From Candidatus Saccharimonadota bacterium (GTDB lineage Bacteria; Patescibacteriota; Saccharimonadia; Saccharimonadales; Saccharimonadaceae), in the NCBI GenBank assembly GCA_017510425.1, contig JAFWNJ010000012.1:1-38348 (forward strand): a stretch of 38,348 nucleotides of DNA, written 5' to 3'. A program made the position numbers and the translations under genes. Below are positions 22,705-33,128 of the stretch, one piece after another. The notes under the pieces were generated by a model, which saw only the letters and a program-made list of their open reading frames with translations, did no database searches and was not told the origin of the DNA. Numbering within the stretch: position 1 is the stretch's first letter; every line of letters starts with the position of its first letter.

Positions 22705-23540
22705 TGACAATTAAGGCTTACCGCCCAGTCACACCGGCGCAAAGGCAGAAGACTACACAAGATTTTGATCAGATTACGACCAAGAAGCCAATGAAGTCTT
22801 TGACCCTTGCCAAGAGACAGCAGGCGGGTAAAAACAATCAAGGTCGTATCACGGTACGACATCGTGGTGGTGGTGTAAAGCGCCATTACCGAATTTTGAC
22901 TTACAAATTACCGGAAAATTTGACTTTTACGGTTGAAGAGATTGAGTATGATCCAAATCGTTCGGCTCGGATTGCAAGAGTTAAGGACGAAAATGGTACA
23001 TATTATTATGTGCTTGCTGATACCAAGATGGTAAAAGGGACTACTTTTAAGACTGGTAAAGAGATAGAAGTCGAAGAATCAAGCAGAATGCCACTTGAGA
23101 ATATTCCAGTGGGTACGTTCGTGTACGCAGTGGAGCTTACTCCTGGTAAGGGTGCACAAATGGTACGTGCAGCAGGAGCTTCGGCGCAGCTAATGGCTAA
23201 GGAAGATGGCTATGCTACACTTAGGATGCCATCCGGTGAAGTACGTAAGGTGCTAAGCGAGTGCGAGGCATCGATTGGTACAGTTTCGAATTTGCAACAT
23301 CAGAATGTAAAGATCGGAGCGGCGGGTCGTCGTCGTCGCAAGGGTATTCGTCCGACCGTACGTGGTGTCGTGATGAATGCTACGGATCACCCACACGGTG
23401 GTGGTGACGGTGGTCGTCACGGTTCTGGTAAAGCTCCGCGTACTCCGTGGGGTCAGCTCACGCTTGGTTACAGAACTCGTCACAATAAGAAAACCAATAA
23501 AATGATCGTGCGCAGTCGCCACGAAGGAAAGAGGAAATAA
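22704..23540 (+). CDS. rplB: 50S ribosomal protein L2
   Basis: A 278-residue protein near the peptidyl-transferase centre. [31 protein letters not shown], and [23 protein letters not shown] with the conserved His region are diagnostic. Full length. TAATG overlaps join it to L23 upstream and S19 downstream. Confidence 0.98.
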   Translation: MTIKAYRPVTPAQRQKTTQDFDQITTKKPMKSLTLAKRQQAGKNNQGRITVRHRGGGVKRHYRILTYKLPENLTFTVEEIEYDPNRSARIARVKDENGTYYYVLADTKMVKGTTFKTGKEIEVEESSRMPLENIPVGTFVYAVELTPGKGAQMVRAAGASAQLMAKEDGYATLRMPSGEVRKVLSECEASIGTVSNLQHQNVKIGAAGRRRRKGIRPTVRGVVMNATDHPHGGGDGGRHGSGKAPRTPWGQLTLGYRTRHNKKTNKMIVRSRHEGKRK

Positions 23541-23836
23541 TGTCTAGGAGTCTTAAGAAGGGTCCATTTGTGGACTTCAAACTCGCAAAGAAGATTGCCG
23601 CACTTTCCAGCGAAGATCGCACCATTGTGAAGACTTGGGCAAGGCAATCAACTATTTCCCCTGAAATGGTTGGCCGAACAATTGCTGTGCACAACGGTAA
23701 GGTTCATGTCCCGGTGTTCGTATCGGAAAACATGGTGGGTCATAAGCTTGGTGAATTTGCGCCAACTCGTAAATTTAAACGCCATGGTGGTAAGAAGGCG
23801 GCCGAAGCTGCTGCAGCTGAGAAAGGAGCTAACTAA
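23540..23836 (+). CDS. rpsS: 30S ribosomal protein S19
   Basis: A 98-residue head protein of the 30S subunit. It opens [14 protein letters not shown] and contains [28 protein letters not shown] and [18 protein letters not shown] short Ala-rich end ([12 protein letters not shown]) is slightly longer than usual. The start codon overlaps the L2 stop. Confidence 0.97.
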   Translation: MSRSLKKGPFVDFKLAKKIAALSSEDRTIVKTWARQSTISPEMVGRTIAVHNGKVHVPVFVSENMVGHKLGEFAPTRKFKRHGGKKAAEAAAAEKGAN

Positions 23837-23838
23837 TT

Positions 23839-24258
23839 ATGGCGGAAACATATTTTGCACATGCATATGAGAAAGGTATCGATTCTCAGCCGAGAAAGAC
23901 CAGCATTGTAGCATCTCTCGTGAGAGATCGTTATGTGGCTGATGCTGTGGTGATTCTAGAAAATACACCAAGGCGTGCTGCAAGAGCAGTGCTAAAGGCT
24001 GTAGAGTCAGCGAATGCTAATTTATTGAATAACACTAAGGTTTCGATTGATCCGAAAAGTATCAGGATTGCTCGAATTTTTGTCACAAGTGGTACTAGGA
24101 TGCGCAGATACAAGCCAGCTTCACGCGGGCGTGCGCTTCCATACGAGAAGATTAGTAGTAATATATTCGTCGAGGTCGCAGGCGAAGAAAAAGTAAAGAA
24201 AACTGCTGGAAAGGCCGAAGCTAGCCCTAAAGCAGGAGCGAAGAAGGAGAAAAAGTAA
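23839..24258 (+). CDS. rplV: 50S ribosomal protein L22
   Basis: A 139-residue tunnel protein. The core is YAHAYEKGIDSQPRK-like followed by SLVRDRYVADAVVILENTPRRAARAVLKAVESANAN in the family order. The tunnel loop carries GTRMRRYKPASRGRALPYEKISSNIFVEV. About 25 Lys/Ala-rich residues extend the end. The first ten residues are less typical than the rest. Confidence 0.93.
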   Translation: MAETYFAHAYEKGIDSQPRKTSIVASLVRDRYVADAVVILENTPRRAARAVLKAVESANANLLNNTKVSIDPKSIRIARIFVTSGTRMRRYKPASRGRALPYEKISSNIFVEVAGEEKVKKTAGKAEASPKAGAKKEKK

Positions 24259-24259
24259 T

Positions 24260-24886
24260 ATGGGTCAGAAGGTTAATCCCATCTCTTACCGTCTCCAGGT
24301 CAGCAAAGATTGGTCTTCGAAGTGGTTCACTCGGAAATCAGATTTTCGCCATTGGCTAGTGGAAGACGTCAAGATTCGCAAATTTATTGAGGACAGATAT
24401 AAATCTCGTCCAACAATTGCGCGAATCGGTATAGAGCGTTCGGCAAATCTTACTACGATTACGATTCTAACAGCTAAGGCTGGTAGCGTGATTGGTAAGC
24501 AGGGTGCCGGAATCAATGAGCTGAAAAAGGAGCTCGAAAAGATGATCAAAGGGCCGATTCGTATTAATGTCGAGGAAGTTAAGAAGCCAGAACTGAATGC
24601 AAAATTAGTTGCAGAAAACATTGGTTTCCAACTTGGCAAGCGTATGAATTTCCGCCGTGCGGTCAAGATGGCTCTACAATCTACGATGAATGCTGGAGCT
24701 AAAGGTGTTCGTATCGAGGTTTCTGGACGTCTAAACGGCGCCGAGATGAGTCGTCGAGAAAAGTTTATTGAAGGTTCAGTGCCGCTACACACTTTGCGTG
24801 CTGACATTGATTTTTACTGTCATCACGCTCCGACGATTGCCGGAATTGTGGGTGTAAAGGTTTGGATCTATAAGGGGGAGAAATAA
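24260..24886 (+). CDS. rpsC: 30S ribosomal protein S3
   Basis: A 208-residue protein at the mRNA entry site. MGQKVNPISYRL opens it, the KH domain has VIGKQGAGINELKKELEKMI, and the C-terminal domain has FRRAVKMALQSTMNAGAKGVRIEVSGRLNGAEMSR. It is complete and starts one base after the L22 stop. Confidence 0.97.
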   Translation: MGQKVNPISYRLQVSKDWSSKWFTRKSDFRHWLVEDVKIRKFIEDRYKSRPTIARIGIERSANLTTITILTAKAGSVIGKQGAGINELKKELEKMIKGPIRINVEEVKKPELNAKLVAENIGFQLGKRMNFRRAVKMALQSTMNAGAKGVRIEVSGRLNGAEMSRREKFIEGSVPLHTLRADIDFYCHHAPTIAGIVGVKVWIYKGEK

Positions 24887-24887
24887 G

Positions 24888-25307
24888 ATGGCAATTTTAC
24901 TTCCAAGAAAGACTGCTCACCGCAAGGTGCGCAAGGGTAAGAACGAGGGTGTAGCTACGCGTTGCAACACGGTGGCTTTTGGTGATTATGGTTTGATGTC
25001 GCTTGATAACGAACGTGTCACTTCAAAGCAAATCGAGGCCGCACGTCAGGCAATTACTCGTTTCATTAAGCGTGGTGGTAAAATTTGGATTCGAATTTTC
25101 CCACATACACCGGTTACCAAGAAACCACTTGACGTAAAAATGGGTTCTGGTAAAGGTGAACCACAGTTCTTTGTAGCTAAAGTAAAAGCTGGTACTGTGA
25201 TGTTTGAGATTGCAGACGTGACCGATGAACAGGCAAAGGAAGCCCTAAGGCTTGCTTCGCATAAGTTGCCGATGAAATGCAAAATAATTAAGAAAGAGGA
25301 GTTTTAA
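24888..25307 (+). CDS. rplP: 50S ribosomal protein L16
   Basis: A 139-residue protein in the A-site region of the 50S. LLPRKTAHRKVRKGKNEG opens it; IRIFPHTPVTKKPLDVKMGSGKGEP and YFFVAKVKAG-like residues follow. Only one base separates it from S17, leaving no room for rpmC (L29), which normally sits here. Confidence 0.96.
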   Translation: MAILLPRKTAHRKVRKGKNEGVATRCNTVAFGDYGLMSLDNERVTSKQIEAARQAITRFIKRGGKIWIRIFPHTPVTKKPLDVKMGSGKGEPQFFVAKVKAGTVMFEIADVTDEQAKEALRLASHKLPMKCKIIKKEEF

Positions 25308-25308
25308 A

Positions 25309-25692
25309 ATGGCACACACTTTAATTGGTATTGTGACTAGTGAAAAGCGCGATAAGACCATTACCGTCTCTATCGTGAGTAGGGAAACTCATCCACTCTA
25401 TCGTAAGCAATATACGAAGACTCGTAAATACACTGCGCATGACGAAAAGAACGAGGCTCATGAGGGTGATAAAGTGCAAATTGCAATGACTCGTCCGATA
25501 TCTAAGACTAAGGCTTATACTTTAGTCAAGGTGCTCGAGCGTTCTCGTGGCAGGGTTGAACTAAAAGACGATGTGAATGAGGTTGAGTTGCCGGAAAAAG
25601 TAGGCGCAGATAAGATTGCCGAAGTTAAGAAAGCTGAAGAATCGAAGCGAGCCGAAAAATCAGAACCGGCTGAAGAAGGGGAGGAAGCATAA
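25309..25692 (+). CDS. rpsQ: 30S ribosomal protein S17
   Basis: A 127-residue protein; the S17 fold is in the first ~85 residues ([49 protein letters not shown]). About 40 acidic/Lys-rich residues follow ([23 protein letters not shown]), unlike the compact E. coli form. Its stop overlaps the L14 start region. Confidence 0.94.
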   Translation: MAHTLIGIVTSEKRDKTITVSIVSRETHPLYRKQYTKTRKYTAHDEKNEAHEGDKVQIAMTRPISKTKAYTLVKVLERSRGRVELKDDVNEVELPEKVGADKIAEVKKAEESKRAEKSEPAEEGEEA

Positions 25693-26060
25693 TGATACAG
25701 CAAGAAACAAGATTAAAAGTAGCTGACAACAGTGGCGCCAAGGAACTTGGAGTGATTCGAGTGCTAGGTGGTACTCATGCTCGCTATGCCAAGGTTGGCG
25801 ACGTGGTCACTTGCTCAGTGAAGGATGCGACACCGACTGGTGGCGTGAAGAAGAAAGCTGTGGTTCGTGCGGTGATCGTCAGGACTGTAGCTCCGATTCG
25901 TCGTCCGGATGGCTCGACGATTCGCTTTGACGAAAACGCCGCAGTGCTCGTAAACGAAGACAAGACTCCTAGGGGTACTCGTGTATTCGGTCCAATTCCT
26001 AGGGAAATACGTGATGCTGGATTTACTAAGATTATCAGCTTGGCACCGGAGGTACTCTAA
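25692..26060 (+). CDS. rplN: 50S ribosomal protein L14
   Basis: A 122-residue protein at the subunit interface. [20 protein letters not shown] is the standard start; [39 protein letters not shown] closes it. Usual length, no tail. The ATG overlaps the S17 stop, and its TAATG overlaps L24. Confidence 0.98.
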   Translation: MIQQETRLKVADNSGAKELGVIRVLGGTHARYAKVGDVVTCSVKDATPTGGVKKKAVVRAVIVRTVAPIRRPDGSTIRFDENAAVLVNEDKTPRGTRVFGPIPREIRDAGFTKIISLAPEVL

Positions 26061-26359
26061 TGAAAAGTTTGAAGATTGGAGATAAGGTTGCGGTGATTGC
26101 TGGCAGTCACAAAGGCGAGACTGCTAAGATTGTGAAAATTGATCGCAAAGCTGGTAAAGCATGCTTAGAAGGTATCAATATAATCGAACGTCATGTCAAG
26201 AAGTCATATTTGAACCCGACTGGCGGTAAGAAGACAGTCCACATCGGTATCGATTTATCTAATTTGAAGCTGGTCGAGGCTTCAAAATACGTGAAGTCGG
26301 CTGTGAAAAAAGTTGACAACGACAAAAAGGATAAGAAAGCTAAGAAAGGAGCTAAGTAA
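26060..26359 (+). CDS. rplX: 50S ribosomal protein L24
   Basis: A 99-residue protein of early 50S assembly. The KOW motif is KIGDKVAVIAGSHKGETAKIVKI, followed by EGINIIERHVKK. The end is a Lys-rich tail (KKVDNDKKDKKAKKGAK). It overlaps both neighbours by TAATG. Confidence 0.94.
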   Translation: MKSLKIGDKVAVIAGSHKGETAKIVKIDRKAGKACLEGINIIERHVKKSYLNPTGGKKTVHIGIDLSNLKLVEASKYVKSAVKKVDNDKKDKKAKKGAK

Positions 26360-27027
26360 TGGCGGAAAAGAAAACGGCTGCTACGAAAAAGGCTGTAAAG
26401 CCGGCTGTTAAGGCTGAAAAACCGGCTGTTAAGGCTGAAAAGCCAGCTGCAAAATCAGCTAAAACCGTAGCACAACCACGTCTTAAAGCTCTTTATAATA
26501 ATGAATTTAAGGCGAAACTTCAGAAGGAACTGGGACTAAAGAATATCAATCAGGTTCCAAAACTAGAAAAGGTTGTAGTTTCCTCTGGAGTTGGTAAGAA
26601 ACGTGAAGACAAGCGCTTCACCGAGACGGTGGCATTGACACTGGCTAAGATTACGGGTCAAGCAGCTACGTCTAGATTGGCAAAGAAATCAATTGCGACA
26701 TTTAAGATTCGAAAAGGCATGGGTGCACCAGTTGGATACCTCACGACTCTTCGAAATGATAAGATGTATGAGTTTGTCGATCGTTTAATTAATATTGCTT
26801 TACCACACGTGCGTGATTTCCACGGCGTTTCACGTAAGGCTTTTGATGCGCAAGGCAATTACAGCTTGGGCCTGAGGGAGCAGACGGTGTTTCCAGAGAT
26901 TACTTTTGAGGATGCATCGGTCCTACATGGTCTTGAAGTAACGTTTATAATTAAAAATGGCTCAAAGGAAGGAAGTCTAAAATTGCTAGAACTATTCGGA
27001 ATGCCGTTTGAGAAGGAGACAAAGTAG
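26359..27027 (+). CDS. rplE: 50S ribosomal protein L5 with repeat-rich N-terminal extension
   Basis: A 222-residue protein that holds 5S rRNA and contacts P-site tRNA. The L5 core starts near residue 42 ([21 protein letters not shown]) and runs through [15 protein letters not shown] and [11 protein letters not shown]. The first ~40 residues are a Lys/Ala/Pro tandem repeat based on [13 protein letters not shown], encoded by a 21-base repeat near 26393-26455. No alternative start near the core has a good ribosome-binding site. Confidence 0.94.
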   Translation: MAEKKTAATKKAVKPAVKAEKPAVKAEKPAAKSAKTVAQPRLKALYNNEFKAKLQKELGLKNINQVPKLEKVVVSSGVGKKREDKRFTETVALTLAKITGQAATSRLAKKSIATFKIRKGMGAPVGYLTTLRNDKMYEFVDRLINIALPHVRDFHGVSRKAFDAQGNYSLGLREQTVFPEITFEDASVLHGLEVTFIIKNGSKEGSLKLLELFGMPFEKETK

Positions 27028-27028
27028 C

Positions 27029-27298
27029 ATGGCAAAGAAATCTGCAGTTCTCCGCGATGAAAAACGGCAAAAGATGTATAACAAGTATAAAGAAAAACGT
27101 GCGGCGTTGAAGATGGCAGGTGACCTTGAAGGTCTACAAAAGCTGCCACGCAATTCTTCACCGACAAGACTAAAGAATCGTGACATGCTGGACGGTCGTC
27201 CACGCGGTTACATGCGTCGATTTGGTCTTTCACGTATTAATTTCCGGGAAAAAGCATCGAAAGGTGAGATTCCTGGCGTAACTAAGAGTAGCTGGTAA
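27029..27298 (+). CDS. rpsN: 30S ribosomal protein S14, zinc-free type
   Basis: An 89-residue S14. The family end is [32 protein letters not shown]. There is no cysteine, so this is the C-minus (zinc-independent) form of full length rather than the 61-residue zinc form. The ATG at 27029 lies 2 bases after the L5 stop. Confidence 0.96.
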   Translation: MAKKSAVLRDEKRQKMYNKYKEKRAALKMAGDLEGLQKLPRNSSPTRLKNRDMLDGRPRGYMRRFGLSRINFREKASKGEIPGVTKSSW

Positions 27299-27310
27299 GA
27301 AAGGAGAAAT

Positions 27311-27712
27311 ATGTCAATACAATCTACTGATCAAATTGCCGATCTTATCACGCGAATTCGTAATGCGGTGATAGTAGGCAAAAACGAAATATTAGTTCCG
27401 GCTTCTAAGCTTAAGGCTGGTCTGGTGGAAGTTCTAGCTAAGAATGGCTACGTTAAAGGCTTTGAGATTGTGGAAGAAACTCCACGGAAGCTATTACATG
27501 TCGTAATTAATGAGCCTGGTATGAACGCTAAGATAAGTGAGATTACCAAGGTGTCTAAGCCAGGGCGAAGAGTATATTCATCGGCAGATGAAATACCTAC
27601 GATCAAGTCTGGACGAGGTATGGTTATCGTGTCAACATCGAAGGGCTTGATGACTGGTAAAGAAGCCAAGAAGAATCGGCTGGGCGGTGAAATACTAGTA
27701 AAGGTTTGGTAA
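27311..27712 (+). CDS. rpsH: 30S ribosomal protein S8
   Basis: A 133-residue protein that binds helix 21 of 16S rRNA. TDQIADLITRIRNAVIVGK opens it and GRGMVIVSTSKGLMTGKEAKKNRLGGEILVKVW closes it. AAGGAG lies before the start. It ends the first half of the cluster: a strong terminator follows, instead of rplF. Confidence 0.96.
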   Translation: MSIQSTDQIADLITRIRNAVIVGKNEILVPASKLKAGLVEVLAKNGYVKGFEIVEETPRKLLHVVINEPGMNAKISEITKVSKPGRRVYSSADEIPTIKSGRGMVIVSTSKGLMTGKEAKKNRLGGEILVKVW

Positions 27713-27722
27713 AACGAAAATA

Positions 27723-27771
27723 GCCGGGTTTGGCAAAGCCTAGAAATAGGTTTCTGCCACCCGCTTTTTTG
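27723..27771 (+). terminator. Terminator after rpsH
   Basis: CGGGT plus TGGCA (27725-27735) pair with TGCCA plus CCCG (27755-27763). An inner AAGCCT/AGGTTT stem and a run of six T follow the outer stem. It ends ribosomal transcription before the surface-protein genes. Confidence 0.85.
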
Positions 27772-27800
27772 TTTTGCCAGTTTTGTCATTACGCTTATCG

Positions 27801-27829
27801 TTGCCCCTGTTTGACGGGTATGATATAAT
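27801..27829 (+). promoter_or_regulatory. Promoter of the 1705-residue surface protein gene
   Basis: TTGCCC (27801-27806), 17 bases, then TATAAT (27824-27829) with TGA before it. The leader is about 37 bases and contains a TGTTAT/ATAACA hairpin at 27841-27855. Confidence 0.6.
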
Positions 27830-27872
27830 GGCGACAAATTTGTTATCATAATAACAGAGCGAAGGAGTTATT

Positions 27873-30800
27873 TTGGGAAAAGTGAAAAAGAATCTGCAAA
27901 AATTGATGCGCTTTTTCTTAGCATCATTACTTGCAGTCGGTAGTTTGCCGTTAGATATTATTAGTGTTTATGCGGTGGGCGCTACAGATGCTGCGGATTC
28001 ACCAACTGTTGTGTCTGCTAAGGGTTTAACCGATGCACCTGCGCACGAAAAGAAATTGGTTGACAATGGCGATGGCACATATACGCTTAGCCTTAGTGTT
28101 ACCGGCAAGGCATCTTCATCGGTTACCCAAGAAGTCACGAAATCTAATGTGATTTTATTGATTGATACATCCAGTAGCATGATAAGAAATTCTGCTACTG
28201 GTTATGATGGTAATAGACTTGAGGCTGAAAAGAATGCACTAACTAAAACCAATGGTATTATTGATAAACTCCTCGCTAATAATACTGAAGAAATAAGTGA
28301 TAATATTGAATTATATGGCATTAATTTCGGGACTGGCGGTACAAGGGCTTGGGATTGGTCAACTAATGGCACGACGATTAAAAATGCTATCAACGGTCTT
28401 ACTACGAATAGTGGGACAAACTGGGAGGAAGCTTTAAGCTTGGCTAAAGATGCCGCTGACTCTAAACGTGCTGCTGAACCAGACGATAATACCTTCGTGA
28501 TTCTTTTGACTGATGGTCAACCGACTACCGATCAAACTCGCCCGGAAACTGGTCCTAACAATAGGCACACGGTGAGTACCGACTATGCGACTGAATGGGG
28601 TTATGCAAGCGATGATGCTCGCGCCATTGTTGCTGCTGGAAATACTTTTTACGGAGTTTATACGTTTGGACCGACGGGAAGCAGCCCTAATTGTAATACA
28701 TACAATACCGGCGGTATTACTTGTTTAAAAAGTTTAATTAACTATGCGTATACTGGCACTGGTAATGCCAATTCGGCATTATCATCAGATTACGCTGGAT
28801 ATTTCTATGATGCCACTAGTACTCAAGCTCTTATCGATGCGCTCGAGGCTATTGTAGATGAGATATCGTCAAGCGTTGGTTATACTAATATTGTGATGAC
28901 TGATGGTCTTACGGACCTTACTTCATCGATGAAAGTTGACGGAAAAATTTCTAATCTCACTTATACTCGTAGTGGCGGTAGTTATGGGGATGGCACTGTT
29001 TGGACTAATGCGCCGCAGGCGACTACTACTAATAGTAGTATCAATTGGAATCTTGGTTCGACCGTGTTAGAAGATGGCGTGACTTATACGGTTTCCTTCT
29101 TGGTCTGGCCAAAACAGGAATCATACGACCTTGTTGCTGACCTTAACAATAGTAAAAAGACTTACGATAGCCTCACTGATTCACAAAAGACTTCTATAGT
29201 AGAAAATCCAGATGGTTCGTATACTCTAAAGACTAACACCGATTTTCCAACGTTGACCTATTCGACCGTTACCACTACGACGAGTAATGCCGGTACCGAG
29301 ACCGTAGTTTCTATTCCAACTACTATAGATATTGATAATCCGAGACCGGTTGGACTTAAGAATGAAAAACTCACGCTTAAGAAGATTTGGGAAGATTCTT
29401 TGGATCCATCGCAGCGAGAAGAGGTTGAGGAAGTAGTGCTCGATTTTTATAAAGATGGTGCTAAATATGAAAAGGATGTCCATCTCAATGCGAACAATGA
29501 TTGGGAATTAACCAATTATATTTCCATCGCACCAGGTGTTATGCTAAGCAATGCTTCTCAAAACTATAATGCCTTAAAACCTGGTCATACTGAATACGAG
29601 TTTGATGGTAAAACTTATATTATTCTTGAAGAAGGTCACGATTATTATTTCGATGAACATGATATAAATAGCCATTTCGAGTTGACGAACTATGTTTATC
29701 ATCCAATGATTGTCGACAATGTGTTAAAGAACGTGTTTTTCACTCGCGACGAGGCTGGTAACATTACTAATATTGAAGAATTTAGAGGGATGGATTCGGT
29801 TTCCGCTACTAATACTCTGAAGGGCGGTATTAATATCCAGAAAAAAGTGGTCGATGTGGAAGGTAATGAGGTTGACACTGATGATTCGTTTAAAATCACA
29901 GCGCATCTTCTTGGTACCGATGGAAAACCATATGAGTATGATTATCGTATTTATTACGGAGAGAAAAACCCAGAGTATGAATCGCACATTGTGTATAACG
30001 ACGATGGTTCGATTAGGTATAGCCGTTCTGGACATATCTACGGAACTGGCGACATCGCTGAGACTTTATATATAGGAGATGTTATCCGTGTCGTGAACGT
30101 AAATACGGGCGTGCAATACTACGTAGAGGAAGCCGAGAAGAATGGCTATGCTACGAACCCTACTATAACTTATAAGGAAGCGTATGGCACTGGTAGCTTG
30201 GTAAATGCTGCTCAGACGGAAGATGGTTATTATGTTGTTTCTGGTAATACGGCTTCTTCTGTTACTGTTATAAATAAATTCCTCGATGAAAAAACTAAGG
30301 TTGATTTTGAAAAAACTTGGTATGGTGTGGATGGTAATGTACTAAGCGGCAAAACCCTTCCTGGCAGTATTACAATTGAGCTTTTCAAGAAGGGTGCCGA
30401 TGGCAAAAAAGTTTCGACTGGTCAAACTAAAAAAGTAACCGCTGGTACCGAATGGAAGGGGTCGTTTACCGAACTTCCGAAATACGACAATGGCGTAACG
30501 ATTGTATATTCAGTTGAAGAAAGTGCTATTGAAGGTGCTACTTATGACGATCAAAGAGAGGCCTTCTTTGAGTATGATTCTGAGGAAAACAATGGTAAGC
30601 ATGCTGTGGTTGGTAGATGGACCGTTATGACTCTTGAGGATCTTATTATTAAAAATACTTGGAAGCCGGCTACCGAAAGCGTTACTGGTCGTACTAGCTT
30701 TAACATTATAAAGATCGACAAGGACACCAAAGAGCCACTTTCGGGAGCAGTTTTTGAATTGAAACTTAAAGATGGCACTGTCTTTACAGCAACTACTAAT

Positions 30801-32990
30801 TCAGAGGGTAAAGCTGTCTTTAATAATTTGGATTCTGGTGAATATACTTTGAAGGAGACTAATGCGCCAGAAGGTTACAGATCGATTTCTACTGAGCCGA
30901 ATATTAACATTACTAAAATCAAGAGGCTTAATTCTATTGACCTTGATAATCTGAAAAATTTTTACGAATATATCTTCTCATTTAGCACTTCGCAGGTGGA
31001 TGGATATGAATACGATGTTCAGAGCCGCACATTTACAGTCAAGAATGAACCTATTCCTTATAGCAATATCACTGCCGCTAAGATTTGGAATGATGATGAT
31101 GACCGTGATGGCTTGCGTAAGAATTATGTAAACTATTATGTGGCGGTAAGGAATAATAGTGGTAAGTATGTGGCATATGAAAAACTGGTGCTTGAGGATA
31201 AGGATAATTATGAGTTCAAGCATTTGCCATTGAAAACCACGGATGGTGAAGATATTAGCTATGAAATTGTAGAGGCATCTTCTTGTAGTGGCAGTGGAAA
31301 TTCAATTAAATGTACGGAGTTTAAGAGTGATAATGATTACACCGTGACGGTTGAGAATGGCGTGATTACGAATAAACATATACCAGAATTGATCAATGAG
31401 GATGATGATGACCCGGAAAATGATGGAAAGTTGACTGTACAAAAGGTTTGGACTGGCGAAGGGAATGAGTTAGTCAGGCCAGCTGCAGTGACAATTGAGC
31501 TTCATGCTGAGACTATTAATGATGACGGTGAGATTAAATCGTGGATGGTGGGTCAGCCTGTGATGATTTCTCAGGTAAATGATTGGTCGTATACCTTTGA
31601 GAGGTTGTATCGTTATGATAATGGCCTAGAGATTACTTATTCGGTGCAGGAATCGAAATTGGGCGAGACTGCATTTGGTGAAAACGAGAGTACGATTGTG
31701 GTCTATGGGGAGGATAATGCAATTGCGGGTAGTTGGACTAGAAGTGTTAGTGGATATGATGTGACTAATAGTTGGAAGAAGGCTACGGATGAGATTAGAT
31801 ATAGTGGTGCCGATAAATTCTATATCAAGAAGGTCGATGAACAGTACAAAGAGATGAAGGGCGTAACGTTCTTGATTAATAAGAAAGAAAAAGTGACGGA
31901 TGAAGATGGAATGGTTAGCAAGAGTGTACCCGTGTCAACTATTGAAAAGGAAGAGAGTTTTAAATTTGTAATTAGCGAAAAGGAGACTTTGGAAGGTTAT
32001 GACTTAGTAGAGGGTTCGGCGGCGATAGAGGTAGTTTGCACTAGTGTATTAGCTGATACCGATACGGCGACATTAATAAATACCTACGATAAGACTTGCC
32101 TTTTCAATAAAACTGGAAGCGATAAGTATATTTGGAATGATGCTAATAAAACTTTGACGGTAGTAAATAAGCGAAGTTTGGCAGCCTCGCTGAAGATTCG
32201 AAAAGAAATATCTGGTATTACGGAGGAGGCATTAATTAGAAATGGATTGATGTTTACTTTGACCGGACCGGAAGATTTTGAAACACAAGAGATAATGTTC
32301 AGCGATTTTGAGAGGGGCGAAGATGGTGTGTATGAGTATGCTGTAACTGGTAGAATCCCGACTGGTAAATATACAGTTGTGGAGTCGAATGCTGATTTCG
32401 AAGATATGCTTGACTTGACTATTTCGGGCGATAATGACATCGAAAAAACGGTTGGTAAGAATGATAAAGTAGAATTTGTGATTAAGAATAGTTATAAGAA
32501 AATTCGCGACGTAGCGCTTGCGGTCGAGAAGGTATGGGATGATAGTGATGACCGGGACGGTATTAGACCGACGGAACTTGCGATTATCCTTCTTAGGAAC
32601 GGAGAAGAATATAGGACGATTGCGCTTAGCGATAAGAATGAATGGCGTTATGAATGGACAGATTTGCCGAGGGCGGATGAAAATGCTGAATACTATGAGT
32701 ATAGTGTAATTGAGGAAGATGTAGATGGATATGAATCGGACGGTGGGGTACTCGATGAGGATGCTGTGTTTGTATTTACCAATACGCATGAACCAGAGCC
32801 GCTCGACCCTTGCCTAGATGGTGGAGGTTGTGGTGGACCGATTGCGCCGGATACTGGTCTGATTACCAAGGGGCGTGTTGGTAGTGCTACGGTTGGCGTT
32901 TCGTTAACACAATATGCAATTGGCGGTATAATGACGGTAATTATGGGGCTATCAATGATTGTACTGTCGCGTAAAAAGATAAAAAAATAA
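27873..32990 (+). CDS. Giant surface adhesin: VWA domain, about nine Cna-B/SpaA-type repeats, APDTG sorting signal
   Basis: A 1705-residue exported protein starting at TTG, six bases after AAGGAG. Residues 1-35 are a signal peptide. A von Willebrand A domain begins near 91 with the metal-binding DTSSSM (MIDAS) and ILLTDGQP. Collagen-binding-B/SpaA-like domains start near 499, 650, 809, 943, 1064, 1185, 1316, 1439 and 1545 (for example KIWNDDDDRDGLR and KVWDDSDDRDGIRP). These folds often carry Lys-Asn isopeptide bonds that stiffen pilins. The end is a sortase-type signal: APDTG at 1658-1662, a hydrophobic helix, then RKKIKK. It is inserted in the ribosomal cluster. It probably binds a host cell or matrix, but the ligand cannot be read from sequence. 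Confidence 0.9.
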   Translation: MGKVKKNLQKLMRFFLASLLAVGSLPLDIISVYAVGATDAADSPTVVSAKGLTDAPAHEKKLVDNGDGTYTLSLSVTGKASSSVTQEVTKSNVILLIDTSSSMIRNSATGYDGNRLEAEKNALTKTNGIIDKLLANNTEEISDNIELYGINFGTGGTRAWDWSTNGTTIKNAINGLTTNSGTNWEEALSLAKDAADSKRAAEPDDNTFVILLTDGQPTTDQTRPETGPNNRHTVSTDYATEWGYASDDARAIVAAGNTFYGVYTFGPTGSSPNCNTYNTGGITCLKSLINYAYTGTGNANSALSSDYAGYFYDATSTQALIDALEAIVDEISSSVGYTNIVMTDGLTDLTSSMKVDGKISNLTYTRSGGSYGDGTVWTNAPQATTTNSSINWNLGSTVLEDGVTYTVSFLVWPKQESYDLVADLNNSKKTYDSLTDSQKTSIVENPDGSYTLKTNTDFPTLTYSTVTTTTSNAGTETVVSIPTTIDIDNPRPVGLKNEKLTLKKIWEDSLDPSQREEVEEVVLDFYKDGAKYEKDVHLNANNDWELTNYISIAPGVMLSNASQNYNALKPGHTEYEFDGKTYIILEEGHDYYFDEHDINSHFELTNYVYHPMIVDNVLKNVFFTRDEAGNITNIEEFRGMDSVSATNTLKGGINIQKKVVDVEGNEVDTDDSFKITAHLLGTDGKPYEYDYRIYYGEKNPEYESHIVYNDDGSIRYSRSGHIYGTGDIAETLYIGDVIRVVNVNTGVQYYVEEAEKNGYATNPTITYKEAYGTGSLVNAAQTEDGYYVVSGNTASSVTVINKFLDEKTKVDFEKTWYGVDGNVLSGKTLPGSITIELFKKGADGKKVSTGQTKKVTAGTEWKGSFTELPKYDNGVTIVYSVEESAIEGATYDDQREAFFEYDSEENNGKHAVVGRWTVMTLEDLIIKNTWKPATESVTGRTSFNIIKIDKDTKEPLSGAVFELKLKDGTVFTATTNSEGKAVFNNLDSGEYTLKETNAPEGYRSISTEPNINITKIKRLNSIDLDNLKNFYEYIFSFSTSQVDGYEYDVQSRTFTVKNEPIPYSNITAAKIWNDDDDRDGLRKNYVNYYVAVRNNSGKYVAYEKLVLEDKDNYEFKHLPLKTTDGEDISYEIVEASSCSGSGNSIKCTEFKSDNDYTVTVENGVITNKHIPELINEDDDDPENDGKLTVQKVWTGEGNELVRPAAVTIELHAETINDDGEIKSWMVGQPVMISQVNDWSYTFERLYRYDNGLEITYSVQESKLGETAFGENESTIVVYGEDNAIAGSWTRSVSGYDVTNSWKKATDEIRYSGADKFYIKKVDEQYKEMKGVTFLINKKEKVTDEDGMVSKSVPVSTIEKEESFKFVISEKETLEGYDLVEGSAAIEVVCTSVLADTDTATLINTYDKTCLFNKTGSDKYIWNDANKTLTVVNKRSLAASLKIRKEISGITEEALIRNGLMFTLTGPEDFETQEIMFSDFERGEDGVYEYAVTGRIPTGKYTVVESNADFEDMLDLTISGDNDIEKTVGKNDKVEFVIKNSYKKIRDVALAVEKVWDDSDDRDGIRPTELAIILLRNGEEYRTIALSDKNEWRYEWTDLPRADENAEYYEYSVIEEDVDGYESDGGVLDEDAVFVFTNTHEPEPLDPCLDGGGCGGPIAPDTGLITKGRVGSATVGVSLTQYAIGGIMTVIMGLSMIVLSRKKIKK

Positions 32991-33002
32991 TAGAAAATGA
33001 AG

Positions 33003-33039
33003 CAAAGTATTCACCGATTAAGTCGATGAATACTTTGTT
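33003..33039 (+). terminator. Terminator-like hairpin after the giant adhesin
   Basis: CAAAGTATTCA (33003-33013) pairs perfectly with TGAATACTTTG (33027-33037). The tail is only TT, so termination may be partial. Confidence 0.6.
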
Positions 33040-33074
33040 GGTGGAAAAATCTCCTAAATTGCTTATTTATATTA

Positions 33075-33103
33075 TTGACTTAAGGATTTTGCCAATATAT
33101 AAT
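33075..33103 (+). promoter_or_regulatory. Promoter of the 569-residue surface protein gene
   Basis: TTGACT (33075-33080), 17 bases, TATAAT (33098-33103). GGAGGA (33118-33123) precedes the ATG, a leader of about 19 bases. Confidence 0.7.
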
Positions 33104-33128
33104 CTAAATTAGTAATTGGAGGAAAAAA

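Noticed and set aside
26393-26455. CRISPR-like repeat
   Set aside because: The 21-base repeats have no spacers; they encode the Lys/Ala/Pro extension of L5.
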